Part shown: positions 5,566 through 6,916 of the stretch, piece after piece
How positions within the stretch are numbered: the stretch's first letter is position 1
How the letters are laid out: each line of letters opens with the position of its first letter
NCBI GenBank assembly: GCA_012798935.1
Contig: JAAZMG010000071.1
Span: 1 to 6,916 of the forward strand
From: Tissierellia bacterium
GTDB lineage: Bacteria > Bacillota > Clostridia > Tissierellales > Tepidimicrobiaceae
Length of the DNA stretch: 6,916 nt
Reading direction: 5' to 3'
Translations under genes and position numbers: made by a program
The notes under the pieces: model-generated
Seen by the model: only the letters and a program-made list of their open reading frames with translations
Database searches by the model: none
Told to the model about the DNA's origin: nothing

Positions 5566-6457
5566 GGGCATAGGTATAGATAAATATCTAGGTGGAGAGA
5601 AGATATTGGATAATATAAATATAGAAGTAAATAAAGGTTCTATATATGGACTAATAGGTCCTAATGGAGCAGGTAAGACAACCTTAATAAAAACTTTAGT
5701 AGATATATATGAACCAGAAAAAGGAGAAGTACTTATTTCGGGAGAAAAGATTAAGGATAATACAGAAATTAAATCAAGATTAGGTTATGTTTCTGATTAC
5801 CAAAACTTTTATCCTAATTTCAGGGTAAAAGAAATAGTTACATTTTATAGAAATACTTATCCTTTATGGAATGAGGATAGGTACAATGTTTTAAGAAATA
5901 TATTTAAAATAGATGAAAAGAAAAAGATCAAACACCTTTCTAAGGGTATGAAAACTCAATTGTCTTTAATGCTAAATCTTTCTATAACTCCAGAGATACT
6001 TATACTAGATGAACCTACCTCAGGGCTAGATCCAGTTATAAAGAGGAAGGTTTTAGACATAATCATTGATGAGGTTAGTTCTAATGAAACTACAGTCTTT
6101 ATATCATCTCACCATTTAGGAGAATTAGAACAGATTTGTGATCATATAGGGATAATTCATGAAGGAAAGATATTATTAGAAGAGAGTATAGATGATTTAA
6201 AATCTAATGTTAGAAAGGTTCAGGTTGCTTTTAAAGATAGTATTCCAGAAGAAATAAAAAATAGTGAAGATATTTTAAATATAGTAAACAAAGGAAAAGT
6301 GTATGAAATAATAGTGAATGATAATATTGAAAAGTTAATAGATGAAATAAGAAAATACAACCCAATATTATTAGAAACTATAGATATGTCTTTAGAAGAA
6401 ATATTTATCTACAAAATGGGAGGTGTAGGATATGTACTTGAAGATATTGCCCTTTAA
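5558..6457 (+). CDS. ABC-2 type transporter ATP-binding protein (YtrB-like)
   Basis: This is a 299-aa cytoplasmic ATPase that partners the membrane protein encoded next. Walker A is GPNGAGKTT (34-42), Q-loop Gln82 (YVSDYQNF), signature LSKGMKTQ (127-134), Walker B with D-loop ILILDEPTSGLDP (147-159), and H-loop SSH with His185. About 85 C-terminal residues after the nucleotide-binding domain (from about 215) form the accessory region common in this exporter group. The ATG at 5558, overlapping the regulator's stop, is preceded by AGGGGGTG (5543-5550). An in-frame TTG at 5540 would add six residues and remove that site. Its 3' end overlaps the next gene by 26 nt, indicating translational coupling. 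Transported substrate is unknown. Confidence 0.95.
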   Translation: MIKGIGIDKYLGGEKILDNINIEVNKGSIYGLIGPNGAGKTTLIKTLVDIYEPEKGEVLISGEKIKDNTEIKSRLGYVSDYQNFYPNFRVKEIVTFYRNTYPLWNEDRYNVLRNIFKIDEKKKIKHLSKGMKTQLSLMLNLSITPEILILDEPTSGLDPVIKRKVLDIIIDEVSSNETTVFISSHHLGELEQICDHIGIIHEGKILLEESIDDLKSNVRKVQVAFKDSIPEEIKNSEDILNIVNKGKVYEIIVNDNIEKLIDEIRKYNPILLETIDMSLEEIFIYKMGGVGYVLEDIAL

Positions 6458-6916
6458 TAAAACCCTTTTTAAAAAGGATTTTAATATGGTTAAGATATTA
6501 GCTTTTGCTATAGCAGCTATATTATTTATAAGTATAACAGCTTATATGTTATCTCGCCCCAATTCTTTAAATAATTTAGAAAAATATTTTGCAGAAGAAG
6601 GTATTGAATATAATAGAGATGATATTATACGAGGATATAAAAATGAAATAAAGTGGAAGCTTACAGGTGAGGAGGCATCTATATTTTTACTATTGTTGAT
6701 ACCCATCATTTTAGTTGGTATATTATTTGGGGAAGAAAAAAGAAACAAAACCTTTGAGGTATTATCGGTAATGCCTTATACAAGATATGAAATATTTTTC
6801 AATAAATTGTTAGCAGCCCTACTAGCTATGATTTTACCTTTTATTATGAATGGGCTGATTATGATATTGGCATTAGGAATTTCCCATAATTTAAGGATAT
6901 TTTATTCAGTTAAACA
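6432..6916 (+). CDS. ABC-2 type transporter membrane subunit, 5' part
   Basis: The first 161 codons of a permease are visible; the gene continues past the window. It begins MYLKILPFNKTLFKKDF. Hydrophobic segments lie around residues 19-40, 84-98 and 123-145. A polar loop lies between the first two, and a characteristic GEEKRNKTFEVLSVMPYTRYE follows the second; that K.FE.L..MP.....I cytosolic stretch is typical of ABC-2 exporters. GGGAGGTG (6418-6425) lies 6 nt before the ATG, inside the ATPase gene, whose stop falls 26 nt into this one. Its placement after the GntR regulator and ATPase identifies it as the membrane half of the same exporter. Confidence 0.88.
   Translation, partial: MYLKILPFNKTLFKKDFNMVKILAFAIAAILFISITAYMLSRPNSLNNLEKYFAEEGIEYNRDDIIRGYKNEIKWKLTGEEASIFLLLLIPIILVGILFGEEKRNKTFEVLSVMPYTRYEIFFNKLLAALLAMILPFIMNGLIMILALGISHNLRIFYSVK

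Noticed and set aside
6464..6477. 14-bp palindrome CCTTTTTAAAAAGG
   Set aside because: It lies within the membrane-subunit coding region, has no loop, consists mostly of A/T runs, and encodes ordinary TLFKKD-like sequence; it is probably chance and not a terminator.
6542..6748. 68-aa reading frame on the - strand
   Set aside because: It is antisense to the ABC-2 membrane subunit, whose + strand frame is clearly family-like.
1..6916. tRNA, rRNA, CRISPR array, insertion sequence or riboswitch
   Set aside because: No cloverleaf, spaced direct repeats, transposase or long structured leader was recognised. In particular no selC tRNA was seen in the window.

Overview
The window is AT-rich DNA with purine-rich Shine-Dalgarno sites, TTG as well as ATG starts and short gene spacing. 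This fits a low-GC, probably anaerobic Firmicute (Clostridia/Tissierellia-like); the species cannot be named from this sequence. Two genes appear to need UGA-to-selenocysteine recoding, so the genome should also carry selA, selB, selC and selD. None of these lies in the window.

Region A (1-3107, + strand) is the most interesting part. It is a four-gene operon: the end of a nitrate/sulfonate/taurine-type (SsuA/NMT1-like) ABC substrate-binding protein, its ATPase, its permease, and an organomercurial lyase (MerB)-like enzyme, closed by a strong hairpin. Both the binding protein and the MerB-like gene are interrupted by one in-frame TGA with clear family homology continuing in the same frame. 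In MerB the TGA (2859-2861) falls where the catalytic second cysteine belongs (Cys159 of the R831b enzyme). Read through, the gene gives 216 aa, the normal MerB length. In the binding protein the TGA (212-214) follows a His-Pro at a site where relatives, from memory, often have cysteine. Each TGA is followed by a small hairpin whose apical loop begins exactly 18 nt after the TGA and has a G in its first two loop bases, as expected of bacterial SECIS elements. I infer a two-selenoprotein system that captures, imports and cleaves an organomercurial or similar organometal. Ordinary gene calling would report a pseudogene or truncated binding protein and a MerB lacking its catalytic residue.

Region B (3090-4958, - strand) is a convergent gene for a compact UvrD/PcrA/Rep-type superfamily 1 DNA helicase with all core motifs. 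It has no obvious link to region A.

Region C (5083-6916, + strand) is a YtrA-type GntR regulator, an ABC-2-type ATPase and the start of its membrane subunit. The genes overlap and share one good sigma-A-type promoter with an inverted repeat near the expected transcription start, which suggests autoregulation. The membrane gene runs off the window.
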